From: Isoetes taiwanensis
Taxonomy: Eukaryota; Streptophyta; Lycopodiopsida; Isoetales; Isoetaceae
Direction of reading: 5' to 3'
NCBI GenBank assembly: GCA_021234155.1
Contig: JAJEKV010000071.1
Location: 5,518,483-5,582,482 of the forward strand
Length of the DNA stretch: 64,000 nt
Under the pieces are notes generated by a model that saw only the letters and a program-made list of their open reading frames with translations, was not told where the DNA came from and did no database searches. This document shows, one piece after another, positions 1-10,521 of the stretch; the first letter of the stretch is position 1; every line of letters begins with the position of its first letter. A program made the translations under genes and the position numbers.

Positions 1-1166
1 GTTGAAGCTGCAGAAGGCATAGACAAGTAAGGAGGGTTCTGACTGATGCAGATCCTTACTTTGCAGGATTTGAGTTCGTAAGGCGGAGCTGCTGCCACCA
101 TATCTAGGTATTGAAAATATATGAACCGTGTCTGTTCTACCCTTTTTTTTGGGGCTTATGTGCAAGTTCGCGCTTCCGATATCAGAGAACATTAAATCTC
201 TGTGGTGCAATACCAATACCGATTCAACAAAATAACCTGAATGTTCTGCCATAGATAGGGCAATGAAGACTCATCATCTGTAGGACAATGATTTTTTGAA
301 TGCCATCTTTCATTTTTTCCTTAAATCACCCTGGTAACATTGCCTTCATTTCTGAACCTAAATCGGCCTACTGAAGCTCCAATTTTGTAGAAATCTCGAT
401 GCCCTAGAAACTTGAAACTGGAGCAGACAGAATCAAGGGCAGAAACCGGAGCAGACAGAATCAAGGACAGAATTTTCATATGCATATATTTTTTGAAAAA
501 GACAAAAAAAAATCCATGTGTTTTTTTTTTTTCCTTTTAAAGATACAGTAAAACCAGAGCTGTGGTTATTCTGTTATGCGGGTACTTTGATGGCCAAGAA
601 TCAAGCTCAAGGCTATGTCCTATCACCATTTTTTTTTTCAAATTTGGATACAAACTCAGGCATTTGCTACATATACAACTCTGCTATTTTGGACTATTGA
701 TCAATGAAATTTAGATCTTCCTTTTTTTTAAACCGTAACATCATAATGCTAAGATTTGTGGTACATTTGCAATGTAGATATTCAAACTAAACTTCTTAGC
801 TAGAGTTTCTACATCTTCACACTAATGCCATCAACTAATAATGCAAAAATATGGTACAACATAGATTCTTAAATTATGAAAGGTTGGAATTGTCATAATG
901 ATAAGTAGATTCACTAAAAGATATAGTGATTTCTTCTCAACATTGGAGATGAACTGCTTACTTGTGATGCACATGTTTAAAGTGGAACATGTTTTTTATA
1001 ATCTTTAAATTTCATGGCACATTTAACCACCTTAACATGTCACATGAAAGTGCCATGGTGTTTTGATGTCCTAGATAGCTTTATGGTGATACTAGTGTTT
1101 GAAGCCATGTACTGTTATTATTGGGCTAAGATCTTAGGCTTAAAACTCCCCATATAGCTAAGAAGG
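1..1166. other. AT-rich intergenic DNA, no gene seen
   Basis: No convincing coding region on either strand. The stretch is AT-rich with several T and A homopolymers (for example around 520-535 and 720-730). A short direct repeat (phrases containing agacagaatcaagg) occurs at about 424-470. Nothing here matches a gene family I recognise. Confidence 0.5.
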
Positions 1167-1920
1167 TTTTTTTTTTTTGAAGGACGACAAACTCATTCAA
1201 TATTCCAGAAGATGTACGCACATAGATGCAGAGACAGGAATAAAATCTCAGCAGACAAAGATAATCCACTGAGTGCAACCACCTGTCTATGCATAAGATA
1301 AGATACCCAAATATTAAACAAAAATCAAACGTTTTTTCTCAGGAGCAAGCTGAGAACATAGGTATGCCTTTACCAATCTGTCTTGCGCCTCGTGAAGAAG
1401 TTGGTCGACACTAATTGATAAGCCTTTGAAGATATACATTCGCCTTCTTTTCCAAATAGACCACAACAACCAGCCTGAAGCTAAGTGGAAAGCCTGTTGC
1501 TGCAAGCTGTTCCAAGTGGAAGGATAAATGGCGAGAAGCACCTGCTGGTCAAGGGGGATTCACTCATGTATAAGGGGGATATGCCATCTGCGTGCATGGG
1601 GTGGCAAAAAACCCCCCTGTATATGGATTTTTAAAAGCAAATTTTGACCCCTTCCGAATAAAAATTACCTAGGATAGTGCAAAAAATACCAGAAAAAGGA
1701 CCCCCTGCCGACCGTATATGTACGAAAATGGGTCCAAAAAAACCCCTCCCCGTGCATGCACATGGTTTATACGCCCAAAACTGTGAACCCCCCTTGCTGC
1801 TGGCTAGTCAAGACCACATGGAAGAGAGATAGTAACCATGATCAAACTGGCTGAACTTGGTCACATAGAAAGAAGCAGTGCTCGATACTCTCAACTTGCC
1901 GCTAAGAAGGTTTACTAAAC
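1167..1920 (-). mobile_element. LINE (non-LTR retrotransposon) 3' fragment
   Basis: A T run at 1167-1178 reads as a 3' poly(A) tail on the minus strand. Minus-strand ORF pieces (1314-1541 and about 1800-1920) contain a segment with the pattern W-L-L-W-S-I-W-K-R-R preceded by a CxxxxC-like stretch (IEHCFFLC). This is typical of the zinc-binding (zf-RVT) tail downstream of reverse transcriptase in plant LINEs. There is no RT core, so this is a 5'-truncated dead copy. It is split by a MITE at 1550-1796. The identity is inferred from motif resemblance and tail polarity. Confidence 0.6.
1550..1796. mobile_element. hAT-like MITE inside the LINE fragment
   Basis: The ends are inverted: CAAGGGGGATTCAC on the left and GTGAACCCCCCTTG on the right. 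The flanks ctgctggt (1542-1549) and ctgctggc (1797-1804) match in 7 of 8 positions, as expected for an 8-bp hAT target-site duplication. The element is 247 bp, non-coding, with G/C homopolymer tracts. The minus-strand LINE reading frame resumes on either side, which supports insertion. Confidence 0.6.
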
Positions 1921-2145
1921 GGCTATATGCACGAAAGTGGCTAGGAATATAGTTCAAAGAAGACACAATAATATATGTCGACATGCTACTAATCATTCAT
2001 CCACATGGAATTTTCTTTGAAAGGCTTTGGGGAAACTTGAATCACCTTGGCTTTTAGAATAATGGTGCAACAACTACCTCGCCTAAGGTAACAATACCAA
2101 ATAATTATACATATGCATGTCAAGCATGTTAAAAAAATCACATAT

Positions 2146-2480
2146 TTAGGGTTTAGGTTCTAGGTTTAAGGTTTAAGGGTTTAGAATTCGAGGATTTATC
2201 ATATCGTGAATTCTAAAAAACTTGGAGGATGTAAGATGCAGCTCCTAGATGAAGCATGTCATCATGCATGAAGCATGTCATCGTGCTACATAAGCAAGGT
2301 TTTAGAGTTTGGGTTTGGCAACTCATAGATGAGCGTGCAATGCTATCAACCACGTCATCACCGCAAATTTAGGGTTTAGTAAGGATTTGGGTTTGGGAAC
2401 TCATAGATGAGCATGCAATTTGTTATCAACCATGTCATCACCACAAATTTAGGTTTTAGTAAAGGTTTGGGTTTAGGATT
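2146..2480. repeat. Degenerate TTTAGGG-like tract and ~93-bp tandem duplication
   Basis: At 2146-2195 words such as tttagggtttagg, ggtttaagg and aagggttta recur; they resemble scrambled plant telomere repeat (TTTAGGG). At about 2305-2480 a unit containing gggtttgg, aactcatagatgagc, tatcaacca and gtcatcacc occurs twice. It looks like interstitial telomere-like or simple-sequence decay and is not a functional telomere. Confidence 0.5.
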
Positions 2481-2726
2481 TTTGTTTTAGATAGGATATC
2501 ACGAGCATGCATCAATTAACATCTGTAAAAAATCGAGACGATTCCAAGGGTCGACTTGCCAAGGTCTTGAATTATGGAAAATAAAAAGCCATTGTCTTTG
2601 ATTAAAGTAGGCCAACAATGCAAGTAGATCGGTAACAATCGTCTTAACTATGCATTGGACTCTAAACCAATATACTAAACTTCATGATTTAATTTATTTC
2701 TATCCATACATACATTCATGACTAAT

Positions 2727-2755
2727 GCCCGGCGTCACCGGGCACACGTTTCTAG
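2727..2755 (+). mobile_element. Helitron 3' terminus
   Basis: A GC-rich hairpin (GCCCGG, loop cgtca, CCGGGC; 2727-2743) is followed eight bases later by CTAG (2752-2755) and then T. This matches the Helitron 3' rule: a hairpin a few bases upstream of CTRR, inserted 5' of T. The same end (ccgggcacacgtttctagt) recurs at 12700-12719. The 5' end and any Rep/helicase coding sequence were not found. Confidence 0.55.
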
Positions 2756-3312
2756 TTTCAATTTAAAATGCTAGTTAACATACGGGACATTGGCCATTAA
2801 AAAACACGGACCTGCCAATTGCAAACAGTTCTTGCACCTTGAAGAGCTCGAATACGACCTGATCTTTCTATAATAATTTGGCCCAGTTCATGCTGCCACA
2901 AATTGCAGAAGTACTGTATATTGTATCGATTTTGATATCAAGTCGAATCGATTTTGATACATTTGTTGGGCTTCCCAGGAGAAGAAGCAGATTTGAGTTG
3001 GACTTAGAGCAAGAGTGGCTGCATATAACATTGCATTTATCTTAAAATTATTTTCATGTTTTCTCGCTCAAACAACTATCATAGCTAGGTTTTTAGCCAG
3101 GACTATATAGAAGCATGTAACGCTGCATTTTTCTGCAAGTGTGTTATACGACATCCATTGGCAAATTGTTGATAGGGATGCAATTGCATAGAGTAGTTGA
3201 GATGCTTTTACATTGCTTTTGAGTTTTTTTATAAAAAATTTGGAGGTTAGAGTTCTTCAATGTAGACACATTTAGTTCAATTTCACAAGTCCATAGCTGA
3301 GATCCTTTTGAT

Positions 3313-3966
3313 TTGATACAAAACTCCTTTGCCATGAGTTGGGGAAAATTTCTTGTAGATTTAAAAGACCACTTTAGCACAATGCAAACTCCCGGTCCCA
3401 AGGCCCACAAGCGCGACTTGCCCTTGGTCCATAACACCTGGACCGACATAAAACCATCAGTTTCTCATTTGCGAATTTTTGGATGTATTGCTTATGTCTT
3501 TGTTCCTCAAAAAGACCATAAGAAACTTGACTCTAGAGGCCGTTGGGTTATCTTTATTGGATATTTCGTAGATTCAAAGGCTTACATGTTTGTTTTATAT
3601 CCCGAGACACATAAGTAGCTACAGTGCTATTTTTTGATGGTCGCAATGGGTGGTGATGTAGACTTGGTAAATCATGCAAACAATATTCTGACTGTCTTTC
3701 CAGATCATGCTTCAGCTGATGCTCCAGTTTTACATATTGCTAAGGGAAGTGACACTGCCAAAGTGCCTTCTGCAAATGTGGATGTTCTTCCTGATGATGT
3801 TTTTGACCAGGTAGAAGAAGATAAACCCAGATGTGAATTTAGAAATTCAGATGAGGTACCAAAGCATCTGAAGAAATTGGGGTCACCTGTGCCATATCAG
3901 CAAAAATTGAGATGCAGAAGCCATGATGGGAATGTTTGCTCTGCCAGTTTGACCTGCCACATGGCA
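3313..3966 (+). mobile_element. Ty1/copia fragment (integrase C-terminal region)
   Basis: The frame from 3313 holds a stretch with KPSVSHLRIFGCIAYVFVP followed by KKLDSRG, FIGY and SKAY. This is the conserved end of the copia integrase region just before the linker to reverse transcriptase. A stop near 3616 separates it from an acidic linker frame (3634-3966). No RT, RNase H or LTRs are seen, so it is an isolated decayed piece. Confidence 0.75.
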
Positions 3967-3984
3967 TAATAACGCCCCAAAAAC

Positions 3985-4300
3985 TTCCTAATGGAGATGG
4001 GCCCTTATCGGACCCTTTAGTGTAAAAGAAAGTCCTTACTTTTATCATTATTGGTGCGGCTGATAACTAATTATCAGTACTGGAGGAGTACTGATAATTA
4101 ATTATCAGTACTATTCCACTCATATAAGACCGATAAGGTGGTTATCGGTCTTTGCCTCGGCTGATAACCAAAAATGCATGGCCTCAGTTGTACGTCAACA
4201 GGCCGCGGCCTTATGTGCCAAATATCTGGCCTCGGACATACAACCTCGGTCACACATTTTTAGTTATCCGCCTCGGCCAGTCCGATAACCTTACCTTATC
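3985..4300. mobile_element. Foldback/MITE-like element with serial hairpins
   Basis: Two clear inverted repeats occur in tandem. One is centred near 4083 (ataactaattatcagtact, short loop, agtactgataattaattat). The other is at 4123-4150 (agaccgataa, ggtgg, ttatcggtct). The words ttatcgg/ccgataa recur at about 4007, 4128, 4145 and 4280. There is no coding potential. The class cannot be assigned because borders and target duplication are unclear. Confidence 0.45.
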
Positions 4301-4746
4301 ATCCATCACAAACCAAAAAAAAGTCATAAGGCAACTAATAATAAGGCTACTCACCAGAATCTTTCCTCCAAATAGTTACATATCAAAAACCCAACAAAAC
4401 GGTTACACGAACTCATTGTATGACTCTGGAAGGGACGTCGCGGGGCTATTTCTATGCATTGGTCTGGCAAAATCTACACATTCGCATTGGTAAATTCTAA
4501 TTTCATTTCCTCCTCATATACCTTTTGAAATGATTTGAAGCAGAGAAGTTTCAGTTTCGTTTTGTCCAATCTTCCGTTGAGCTTGTTCCAAAATGCAATG
4601 ACCCATCTTTTAACTGATTGTGAAGCTCTTTCTTCAGACTGCTCCTTTGGATGATAATTTTGATCTATTTGATTGATTAGGTTGTAAGTCTGAATAATTC
4701 CCGCAAGTGCTGTATTTTTTATGGGAGCTTACGACGTGCTGGAAGC

Positions 4747-7700
4747 TTGCCAGTTGATCACTATGCTACTATCTTTAATGCATTATATAGTGGAGTTGGG
4801 TTGCATCAACAAAAAAATGGTGCTATTGATATTACCTCTTTTACCCTGGAAAGCAAGCAGGGACCGTTTTCGAAAGAGAAAACTCGTGATGCCTTGAGAG
4901 CTATAAGGGCATTGTGTAAGGAAAGACCCTCAGAGAACTTCCCACATATGTTAGAACTTGCAGAATTGCTAGAGCCATCTGCTTATGAAGAAGGGTGTTT
5001 GTGTCTATTACAAGCATGTATCAAGTTTAAGGCACTAAAGGAAGGAAGATGTGTACATTTGAGTATAGTCAAGTTCTCGTTAAGATCAAACGTCCTGTGG
5101 AACACTCTTATTAACATGTATATTAAATGTGGAAGCATAAAAGATGCACGTGAAGCATTTGACAGCATGCCTTCAAGAAATGTGTATATATGGACAACAA
5201 TGATTTCAGGGTATGCTCAAAGTGGTAATGCAAAAGAAGCTTTCAAGCTTTTTGCCATGATGCGACATGAAGACGTAAGACCTGACAAGGTAACTTATGT
5301 GAGCATTTTAAGTGCATGTGCAGGGATTTCAGTTTTAGAGAAGGGAAAAATAATGCACGCTCACATGCTAAAAAATGGATGTGATGTGGATGTGTTCGTT
5401 GGAAATGCACTCGTTGACATGTATGCCAAGTGTGGGAACATAGAGGTTTCTCGTGGACTGTTTGACGCCTTAATTGCACGGGATATTGTATCCTGGAATG
5501 CAATGATTACAGGGTATGCCCATTGTGGATATGAAACAGCAGTCTTTGAAGTGTTCTATCAAATGCAGGAAAAAGGTGTGAGTCCAAATAACGTGACTTT
5601 ACTTGGAATTTTAACTGCATGTTCTAGCACAGGGGCCCTAGAATTAGGTAAGTGGGTTCATGCTAAGATTCTCAAATCTGATTATCATTTAGATGCTTTC
5701 CTTGGCAATGCTGTGGTTGATATGTATGGTAAATGTAGAAGCTTTGACAATGCTTGGCAAGCATTCAACACATTATTGACACATGATATTGTATCATGGA
5801 GTGCAATGATTTCAGGAAATGCAAACCATGGAAAGGGGAGAGAGGCCCTTAAGCTTTTCAATGGGATGCAAGCACAAGGTATAAGGCCAGATAAGGTTAC
5901 TTATGTCAGTATTTTAAGTGCTTGTGCATCCATAGAAGATTTCTCATTGGGCAAAAATTTCCACGCCCACATTCTGAAATCTGGTTGCCAGTATGATTTG
6001 CTTTTAGGAAATACTCTTCTTGACATGTATGTGAAGTGTGGGAGCATGGAGGATGCCAGGCAAGTTTTTAATGGAATCCCTACACATGACGCCATTTCAT
6101 GGAATGCTATGATTTCAGGATATGGTCAAGATGGGAATGGAGCAGAATCATTTGAATTGTTTGATCAAATGCAACTAGAAAAGGTAGAGGCAGATCATAT
6201 TACCTTCGTCAGCATTCTCAGTGCATCTACAGTTTTGAAATCAATAGCTCTAGGAAAGTGGGTCCATGCAAGAATTTTGAAACTTGGGAATGTCTCAGAT
6301 GGTTTTGTGGGTAACACCCTAGTTTCTATGTACACTAAGTTTAGAAGCATTTCTGAAAGCCAAGATGTGTTTGATAGGCTTCTCTGTCGAGATATAATAA
6401 CGTGGAATGCAATAATATCTGGTCATGCACATGATGGTAATGCTAAGGAGGCTCTCATACTCTTCCAGCAAATGCAACAGGAAAGTTTTGAGGCAGATGA
6501 GGGTACTTTTGTAAGTGTGCTCAATGCTTGTGCTGATATTTCAGCTTTCGAGCAGGGGAAAAAACTCCATGCAAAGATCCTGAAATTTGGACGTTTGTAT
6601 ATTACAATAGGAAATGCCCTTGTGGACATGTATGCAAAATGTGGAAGTCTTCATGACGCTTATTTGTTATTTACATTCCTACCAGCATGGGATATCGTGT
6701 CATGGAATGTTATGATCGTAGGATATGCCTTTCATGGAAATCCAATAGAAGCGCTTAAGGCTTTTAATCAAATACCAGACTACTTAGAACCAAATGAGGT
6801 GACTTTTGTTACAGTTCTTGGTGTCTGTATGACTGTTGAACTGGGAAAATGGATCCATTCCAGCATAATAATAACTAGACAAGAACTAGACATTTTTGTG
6901 TCCAATGCTCTTGTTGACATGTATATTAAAGGGGGAAGCATTGAGAGCGCTCGTAATTTGTTTGATAAAATACCTCCAGATAATATCATGTCTTGGAGCA
7001 CAATGATTACAGCATATGTGCAGCATGGACATGATAAAGAAGCACTTTCTCTCATTGATCTAATGCAAACTAAAGAAGGGTTTGAAGCAAATCAGAACAC
7101 TATAGTAAGTATTCTGGGTATGTGTGCTTCTTTAGCAAATTTGGAATTAGGGAAATGGATACACGTGAAGATTCTCAAGTCAGGATGTACATTGGAGGTC
7201 TTTGTTGGAAGTAGCATTGTTGACATGTATGCAAAGTGTGGTCGATTAACAAATGCCAGCCAAGTGTTTGATAGAATGCCGTTGAGGAACATTATAACAT
7301 GGAATACAATAATTACAGGATATGGTCAGCACGGCCATGGCAAAAATGCCATCAAGATTTTTGGTCAAATGCATTTTGAGAACACAAGGCCTGACAAGAC
7401 AACATTTCTATCTGCACTTTCTGCTTGCAGTCATGCATGTTTAGTGGAGGAAGGGTGCCATTCTTTTATGCTTATGAGCTTAGAACATGAGATATCGCCA
7501 ACAATGGAACATTATGCATGCCTAGTTGACATCCTAGGCCGTGCTGGGCTTCTCATTGAGGCCGAAGATCATTTGAACACAATGCCTTTTGTTTCGAGTG
7601 TTTGGATGACATCCCTTCTTGGTTCATGTAAGATTCATGGAAATGTGAGCATGGCTGAACGTGTTGTTTCAGAGGCAACCACAGATGCAATTCTTGCTGG

Positions 7701-7770
7701 AGGAATTTCCGAGGAAATGATATTCAGAAATGATTGTCATGGAAAGACTTGTATACACAGCCAACTCTAG
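4747..7770 (+). CDS. PLS-class pentatricopeptide repeat protein
   Basis: Open frame of about 1,000 codons without introns. From residue about 80 to about 960 it is a continuous array of PPR motifs in the P-L-S rhythm (about nine ~101-residue triplets). Recurrent signatures are VSWNAMISGYA, DVFVGNALVDMYAKCG, EALKLF.QMQ and PDKVTYVSILSACA. Such proteins are imported into mitochondria or plastids and bind organellar transcripts one base per motif, often for C-to-U editing. The C-terminus reaches LLGSCKIHGN and then diverges, so full E and DYW domains are absent; any editing would need a DYW partner. The frame is open from 4681 but the first ATG is at 4948 (residue 68). Residues before it still look conserved, so the true start with its targeting peptide may lie on an upstream exon. 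The next gene, HSBP, is on the same strand 1.1 kb downstream. Confidence 0.9.
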   Translation: MPVDHYATIFNALYSGVGLHQQKNGAIDITSFTLESKQGPFSKEKTRDALRAIRALCKERPSENFPHMLELAELLEPSAYEEGCLCLLQACIKFKALKEGRCVHLSIVKFSLRSNVLWNTLINMYIKCGSIKDAREAFDSMPSRNVYIWTTMISGYAQSGNAKEAFKLFAMMRHEDVRPDKVTYVSILSACAGISVLEKGKIMHAHMLKNGCDVDVFVGNALVDMYAKCGNIEVSRGLFDALIARDIVSWNAMITGYAHCGYETAVFEVFYQMQEKGVSPNNVTLLGILTACSSTGALELGKWVHAKILKSDYHLDAFLGNAVVDMYGKCRSFDNAWQAFNTLLTHDIVSWSAMISGNANHGKGREALKLFNGMQAQGIRPDKVTYVSILSACASIEDFSLGKNFHAHILKSGCQYDLLLGNTLLDMYVKCGSMEDARQVFNGIPTHDAISWNAMISGYGQDGNGAESFELFDQMQLEKVEADHITFVSILSASTVLKSIALGKWVHARILKLGNVSDGFVGNTLVSMYTKFRSISESQDVFDRLLCRDIITWNAIISGHAHDGNAKEALILFQQMQQESFEADEGTFVSVLNACADISAFEQGKKLHAKILKFGRLYITIGNALVDMYAKCGSLHDAYLLFTFLPAWDIVSWNVMIVGYAFHGNPIEALKAFNQIPDYLEPNEVTFVTVLGVCMTVELGKWIHSSIIITRQELDIFVSNALVDMYIKGGSIESARNLFDKIPPDNIMSWSTMITAYVQHGHDKEALSLIDLMQTKEGFEANQNTIVSILGMCASLANLELGKWIHVKILKSGCTLEVFVGSSIVDMYAKCGRLTNASQVFDRMPLRNIITWNTIITGYGQHGHGKNAIKIFGQMHFENTRPDKTTFLSALSACSHACLVEEGCHSFMLMSLEHEISPTMEHYACLVDILGRAGLLIEAEDHLNTMPFVSSVWMTSLLGSCKIHGNVSMAERVVSEATTDAILAGGISEEMIFRNDCHGKTCIHSQL

Positions 7771-8361
7771 GCGCGCTGCTGATATATGACATTAGGTTGG
7801 CAGTTGATGCAAACAATCAAAGTTTAAGTACTACCCATTTGAAATGTCATGGGATAACTTTAAAACAGGGCAGATGAGTCCTGCTTTTCATTTGAACATG
7901 TAAACAATGATGTCTGATATAAACAATCACATACGAAAACTATGGTATGCACCGATTTAAAAGTAAAACCACCCTAAATGCCCTTCCAAATTAGGGCTGT
8001 TGTTGATCAATACTTCAAACATTACCATAACCTTGAAGTTTCAGAAGCCCCCACAAGCTGAAGTATGTCTAAAAGGCTCTTGCAAGTCCTTTGATTGAAC
8101 ACATAGTGAATTTGTTCTGCTTTTATCCCAAATTGATTTAGGTATATCATGCATGAGCAAATGAAATCTTATGAGCTAATTGACACTTAGGAGGTGGAAT
8201 TAGAAGCGCACGGATTAGATTTGTCAGAACGGGAGAAGAAGCAATTTTAATCCGCTCATTTTGGCCTGAGAGTAATTTTAAAAATTGTTTATTGATCAGC
8301 TACTAGTATTGTGTTTTATTTAGTTGACCAGGGTTAACACTAATTGCAAGGGCATGTATTA
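7771..8361. other. PPR 3' flank and intergenic spacer
   Basis: AT-rich sequence following the PPR stop codon. No second coding region and no E/DYW-encoding continuation were found in any frame. It presumably contains the 3' UTR and polyadenylation region of the PPR gene. Confidence 0.4.
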
Positions 8362-8558
8362 GGGCGAAATCACACTTGCACCCAAGCCCAAACAAATAAA
8401 AAATTGGAAAGGCAATATTGCCCGTCCAAAACTTTAATACATGCCAAAAGCCACGTCATACTTTAGGCTACGTTGGGTGCTTCTTTAACCCACATGGTAA
8501 GTTATTATTAGCCTAGGCAAAAAAATCTTTGGGTTTGGGCAGAAGTGTGATTTCGCCC
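8362..8558. mobile_element. Tourist-like (PIF/Harbinger) MITE upstream of HSBP
   Basis: 197 bp with long inverted ends: GGGCGAAATCACACTT at the left and AAGTGTGATTTCGCCC at the right, extending imperfectly into GCCCAAAC/GTTTGGGC. It is flanked by TTA on both sides (8359-8361 and 8559-8561), the 3-bp target duplication of PIF/Harbinger MITEs. It ends about 285 bp before the HSBP start codon, so it may form part of that gene's promoter. Confidence 0.8.
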
Positions 8559-8570
8559 TTAGTTTTCCCC

Positions 8571-8593
8571 TATATATTTTATTTATGTATATA
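8571..8593 (+). promoter_or_regulatory. Possible TATA region of HSBP
   Basis: TATATATTTTATTTATGTAT-type sequence 250-270 bp upstream of the HSBP start codon, immediately after the MITE. It is a plausible core promoter given a 5' UTR of about 200 bp, but AT-rich plant DNA gives such matches by chance. Confidence 0.3.
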
Positions 8594-8843
8594 CCTTGCA
8601 AACATACGAATTCCCACACTATACAATACCGGAATCATATTCCAAACCCTGCAAAAAATACCCTAACAAAAAATGGCTTTTAGAAGACTCATTTTAATTT
8701 GTAGCTAAATTAGAAAATGTACCACTCACAAAAAATACAGCTAAAGATGGAAAATACACAATCACATTTTCGATTTGGAAATAAGACCGTGTCCTCACAC
8801 CGCACTTTCTCATTCCAGGCGGTCTTTCTTCGGCGTTGCGGCG

Positions 8844-10521
8844 ATGGTGAGTCTATTGTTTCAGCTCTATTTTTCTCCCGATTTCTTGGGTTTCATTTTA
8901 TAGCGTTCTTAGTCTTTATGCTAATGTTTGCTTCTAACCTATACTTAATTGATTCTAACATACAATCTTCTTGAAACGAGTAAAGCCCACACACATGTCG
9001 CATTTAATACTGTGACTAAAGATTTGGGAAAATGTCTCCCTTGTATGGATCATATATAGAGGTCCTTGGAAACCACAGGGATTGATGCGGTCATCGTGTC
9101 TGGTGTGTTTTGGCTGCCAAAAGTCATTAGCATTGCAGCAAAAACGGAGTGGAGCAATGTAAAAATTGCTTAGTTTAGGCTCATTCTTATTCATTTATAG
9201 ACCTTGCATATGGTTAATCAAATTCCAATGTATTACCTTGAAATTTGAGGCCCAAATAAGTTCTCAATATATTGTTGTTATATGCCACTTTTTCTTTTCT
9301 TTATCTTTCATTTTCCTTAAAAAAATACAGATGTGTTGCAATCTTTACCATGGTATTGGTATTTTCTATAAGCTTTTATTATCCAGCTCCTGATCTAGAG
9401 TCTTGTGCATCTTTTTAAATACTGCAGGATGCGGGTAAAAATCACGATTCTGGAGATTCGGCACAAAGCACTGCTGATCTTACTGCTTTTGTAAGCCCTA
9501 TCACATTGTAACAGACTATTATATGGTTTTGCAACCTGTCCTAAGTTTGTAGACGAGTTTCTTTCCTGATCTTTATTCTTCTTGTGTACATAGTTTTTAA
9601 GGTCCCGAAGCAGTATTCTAGAAGTGCCATCGTGATGTAAATTGCTAGTGTGCCGGTTTTAAAATGTCAGTTAATTGTGCAATTCAGGTAGTTAAAGTCA
9701 AGCAAAGTTGTAGGATGATCAACCTAAAAACCTTAATGGCTGCCTGCTTGTTGGGAAAATTGATAAAATTCTTTGGTCTTCTTATTATGAATGCTGATAC
9801 TTATTATGAATGCATTCTTTTGGCAACATAACTTGTCCAGTAGATATGGTAATTAAGGCCCATTATTGATTTGGTATTATTATGAATGCATTCTTTTGGC
9901 GACATAACTTGTCCAGTAGATATGGTAATTAAGGCCCATTATTGATTTGGTATCTTTATCTCATTATATTTGTTGTTGATTGTGTTACGCTTATATGATA
10001 ATAACTCATAGTAACAAAAAGTGTAACAATATTGCAGGTTCAGAATCTCCTCCAGCAAATGGTAAGTTCATGAATTCCTTTGGGAGATGGATTTATTTTC
10101 GGCTTTTGCACTGTCTAATTTTGTTTGCCCTTCTGATGTGACAGCAAACAAGGTTCCAAACTATGTCAGATTCCATTATAACAAGAAATATCCTCTACTT
10201 TTTCTTTCGTTTCTAAAAATTGGTTTTCACTAGGAGATTGTGCTCTATGATGTTTTCATTAGAGTATGCCAGTGCATAAAATTATTTGTGCTGGTTAGAT
10301 GTGCTTTTATTGTTTTTCTTATATGTTTCTTTGATAAGTTAGAATGGTATTCAAAATGGTATTTTTCTTAATTATTCTTACTTGATGAGATGGGATCGCG
10401 GATTGATGAGTTGGAGAAAAGCATTTCAGACCTCGTTAAAGAAGTCGGTGTGGAAGTTCCACCTGCTGGATCTAAGCCAAAGCCTGAAGGTGTAGAGCAA
10501 TCTCTTGCTGAGCCTAGGTGA
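8844..10521 (+). CDS. HSBP: Heat shock factor-binding protein (HSBP), five exons
   Basis: Five exons read through to a 90-residue protein: 8844-8846 (ATG only, before GTGAGT), 9428-9490, 10038-10061, 10145-10187 and 10382-10521 (TGA at 10519-10521). The product has STADLTAFVQNLLQQMQTRF then TMSDSIITRIDEMGSRIDEL, a heptad coiled coil. This is diagnostic of HSBP, the small nuclear/cytosolic protein that binds HSF trimers and attenuates the heat-shock response. The length matches the roughly 86-90 residues usual for the family, and the Pro/Lys/Glu-rich tail is normal. Introns 1-3 have ordinary GT...AG ends. Intron 4 has no usable GT-AG pair and is an AT-AC U12-type intron, which restores R-I-D exactly. 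A poly(A) signal AATAAA lies at 11053. Not in any single open frame, because the coding exons are very short. Confidence 0.92.
9802..9953. repeat. 76-bp tandem duplication in HSBP intron 2
   Basis: A unit starting tattatgaatgcattctttt and ending gcccattattgatttgg occurs at 9802 and again at 9878 with a single visible substitution (ggcaac versus ggcgac). The near identity implies a recent duplication within the intron. Confidence 0.85.
10188..10381 (+). other. U12-type (AT-AC) spliceosomal intron of HSBP
   Basis: The 5' end is ATATCCTC, nearly the U12 consensus ATATCCTT. Close to the 3' end is TTTCTTAAT, near the U12 branch-site consensus TTCCTTAAC, 12 bases or so before a terminal AC. There is no polypyrimidine-AG end. 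Removing exactly this 194-bp segment joins AGA A to TT GAT and restores the conserved HSBP coiled coil. No GT-AG choice does so. Confidence 0.85.

Noticed and set aside
10145-10260. HSBP exon 4 read through with ordinary GT-AG splicing
   Set aside because: No GT lies near the conserved end of the exon, and the frame hits a stop soon after NILYFFF. The AT-AC borders restore the protein exactly.
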